This document shows, in pieces, positions 24,546 through 25,042 of a stretch of DNA of 25,042 nucleotides (its first letter is position 1; the number at the start of each line of letters is the position of its first letter). Both the position numbers and the translations under genes were made by a program. The stretch is from Rhizobium sp. (GTDB lineage: Bacteria > Pseudomonadota > Alphaproteobacteria > Rhizobiales > Rhizobiaceae), in NCBI GenBank assembly GCA_003527225.1, contig DPXQ01000167.1, positions 1 through 25,042 on the forward strand, in the 5' to 3' direction. The notes below the pieces were generated by a model. It ran no database searches, was not told the DNA's origin, and saw only the letters and a program-made list of their open reading frames with translations.

Positions 24546-25042
24546 ATGATCATCCTAAAATTTGAATTGATGTAACTATCATCAACCCGAAGAGCGCAAC
24601 CATTTTGTGCCACGACTCGAACGAACTTCGCAATAACAGTACAATACTGTGACTGTGATACAACATACACTCAATACCCTAGATACAGAATCAACGACGG
24701 AATCAATGTCGACTAGAATATGACTTTTGCTATATGCGCAATGTTTGAAAATGCCAAATATCGAACATCGCAACGATCGGAATCTCTCCATCGTTTGACG
24801 AACTATTATTGGCTATCTGCATCATTTCAGTGCATTACTCGAAACAAATTGCCGATTTCACCAAAAAAGGTCGCCGAAATTTGTAGCGCCATGCCCATAC
24901 TTTGGGCGACGCAAACAAAAGCGCCCCTGCCCGCCCGCAACCAATGGAATGCCTCGGCACGCCTGTAGCAAGGCTCGTTCCCTTAAATCACGCCACCACC
25001 CGGCGGCGTTTCATTGGGTCAAAACGGGAAAAAACGGCAATT
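24546..25042. other. AT-rich region upstream of the ExoF-like gene, no gene seen
   Basis: About 500 bases with clearly lower GC than the coding DNA. Short open frames here (24582-24791 minus, 24720-24968 plus) lack ribosome binding sites and recognisable features. Two inverted repeats lie in the probable leader of the ExoF-like gene: TTGATG/CATCAA with a seven-base loop (24567-24585), and ACAGTA-CAA-TACTGT (24636-24650). I could not pick a convincing promoter. The GC content rises again from about 24890, which may mark the approach of another gene outside the window. Confidence 0.6.
24636..24650. promoter_or_regulatory. Operator-like palindrome upstream of the ExoF-like gene
   Basis: ACAGTA-CAA-TACTGT is a perfect six-base inverted repeat around three bases, about 90 bases upstream of the start codon. 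Size and symmetry fit a dimeric repressor or activator site; the regulator is unknown. Confidence 0.3.

Noticed and set aside
24582..24968. Short open frames in the AT-rich region upstream of the ExoF-like gene
   Set aside because: No ribosome binding sites, no conserved features, and compositional pattern of non-coding DNA.
1..25042. Search for CRISPR arrays, tRNA/rRNA genes, transposases or integrases
   Set aside because: No regularly spaced repeats, no RNA-gene-like sequences and no mobile-element proteins were seen on either strand.

Overview
The window is a polysaccharide (exopolysaccharide or capsule) biosynthesis locus of the Wzx/Wzy type. It most likely comes from an alphaproteobacterium of the order Rhizobiales. 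The reasons are the high GC content, the ExoY/ExoP/ExoF-like assembly proteins, and two sequences that fit the alphaproteobacterial CtrA box (TTAA-N7-TTAAC). No rRNA, tRNA, transposase, integrase or CRISPR array was seen.

Layout. (1) Positions 3-1433 (+) hold the 3' part of a large gene for a multi-domain SGNH-hydrolase protein; its start lies before the window. (2) Positions 16418 down to 1478 (-) hold a compact run of 14 genes, many joined by 4-base overlaps. In transcription order: gmd, fcl, a WcaI-like glycosyltransferase, a PF04230 pyruvyl-transferase-family protein, wzx, a MurB-like flavoprotein, a GT4, a Wzy-like polymerase, a second GT4, a hexapeptide acetyltransferase, a second PF04230 protein, a second MurB-like flavoprotein, a WcaF-like acetyltransferase and a GT2. 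A hairpin at 1472-1495 probably ends this unit. (3) Positions 16419-16948 are an AT-rich divergent control region. (4) A Wzy/O-antigen-ligase family membrane protein runs rightward (16949-18403). (5) Positions 24545 down to 18530 (-) hold the assembly machinery: a Wza/ExoF-like lipoprotein, a small secreted protein, an ExoP/Wzc-like copolymerase with tyrosine-kinase domain, an unknown membrane-anchored protein and an ExoY/WbaP-like priming transferase. (6) Positions 24546-25042 are AT-rich and appear non-coding.

How it fits together (inference). The priming transferase loads the first sugar onto undecaprenyl phosphate. WcaI-like, two GT4 and one GT2 enzymes extend it, with GDP-L-fucose supplied by Gmd and Fcl. 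Two acetyltransferases and two PF04230/MurB-like pairs decorate it. Wzx flips the unit, Wzy polymerises it, and ExoP and ExoF control length and export it. Gene content resembles E. coli colanic acid synthesis (gmd, wcaG, wcaI, wcaF, a WcaK-type PF04230 protein, wzx).

The most interesting feature is the doubled pairing of PF04230 proteins with MurB-like reductases that keep the residues for enolpyruvyl-ether reduction but sit in a polysaccharide locus. This suggests a route that adds an enolpyruvyl group from PEP to a sugar and reduces it to a lactyl (1-carboxyethyl) ether.
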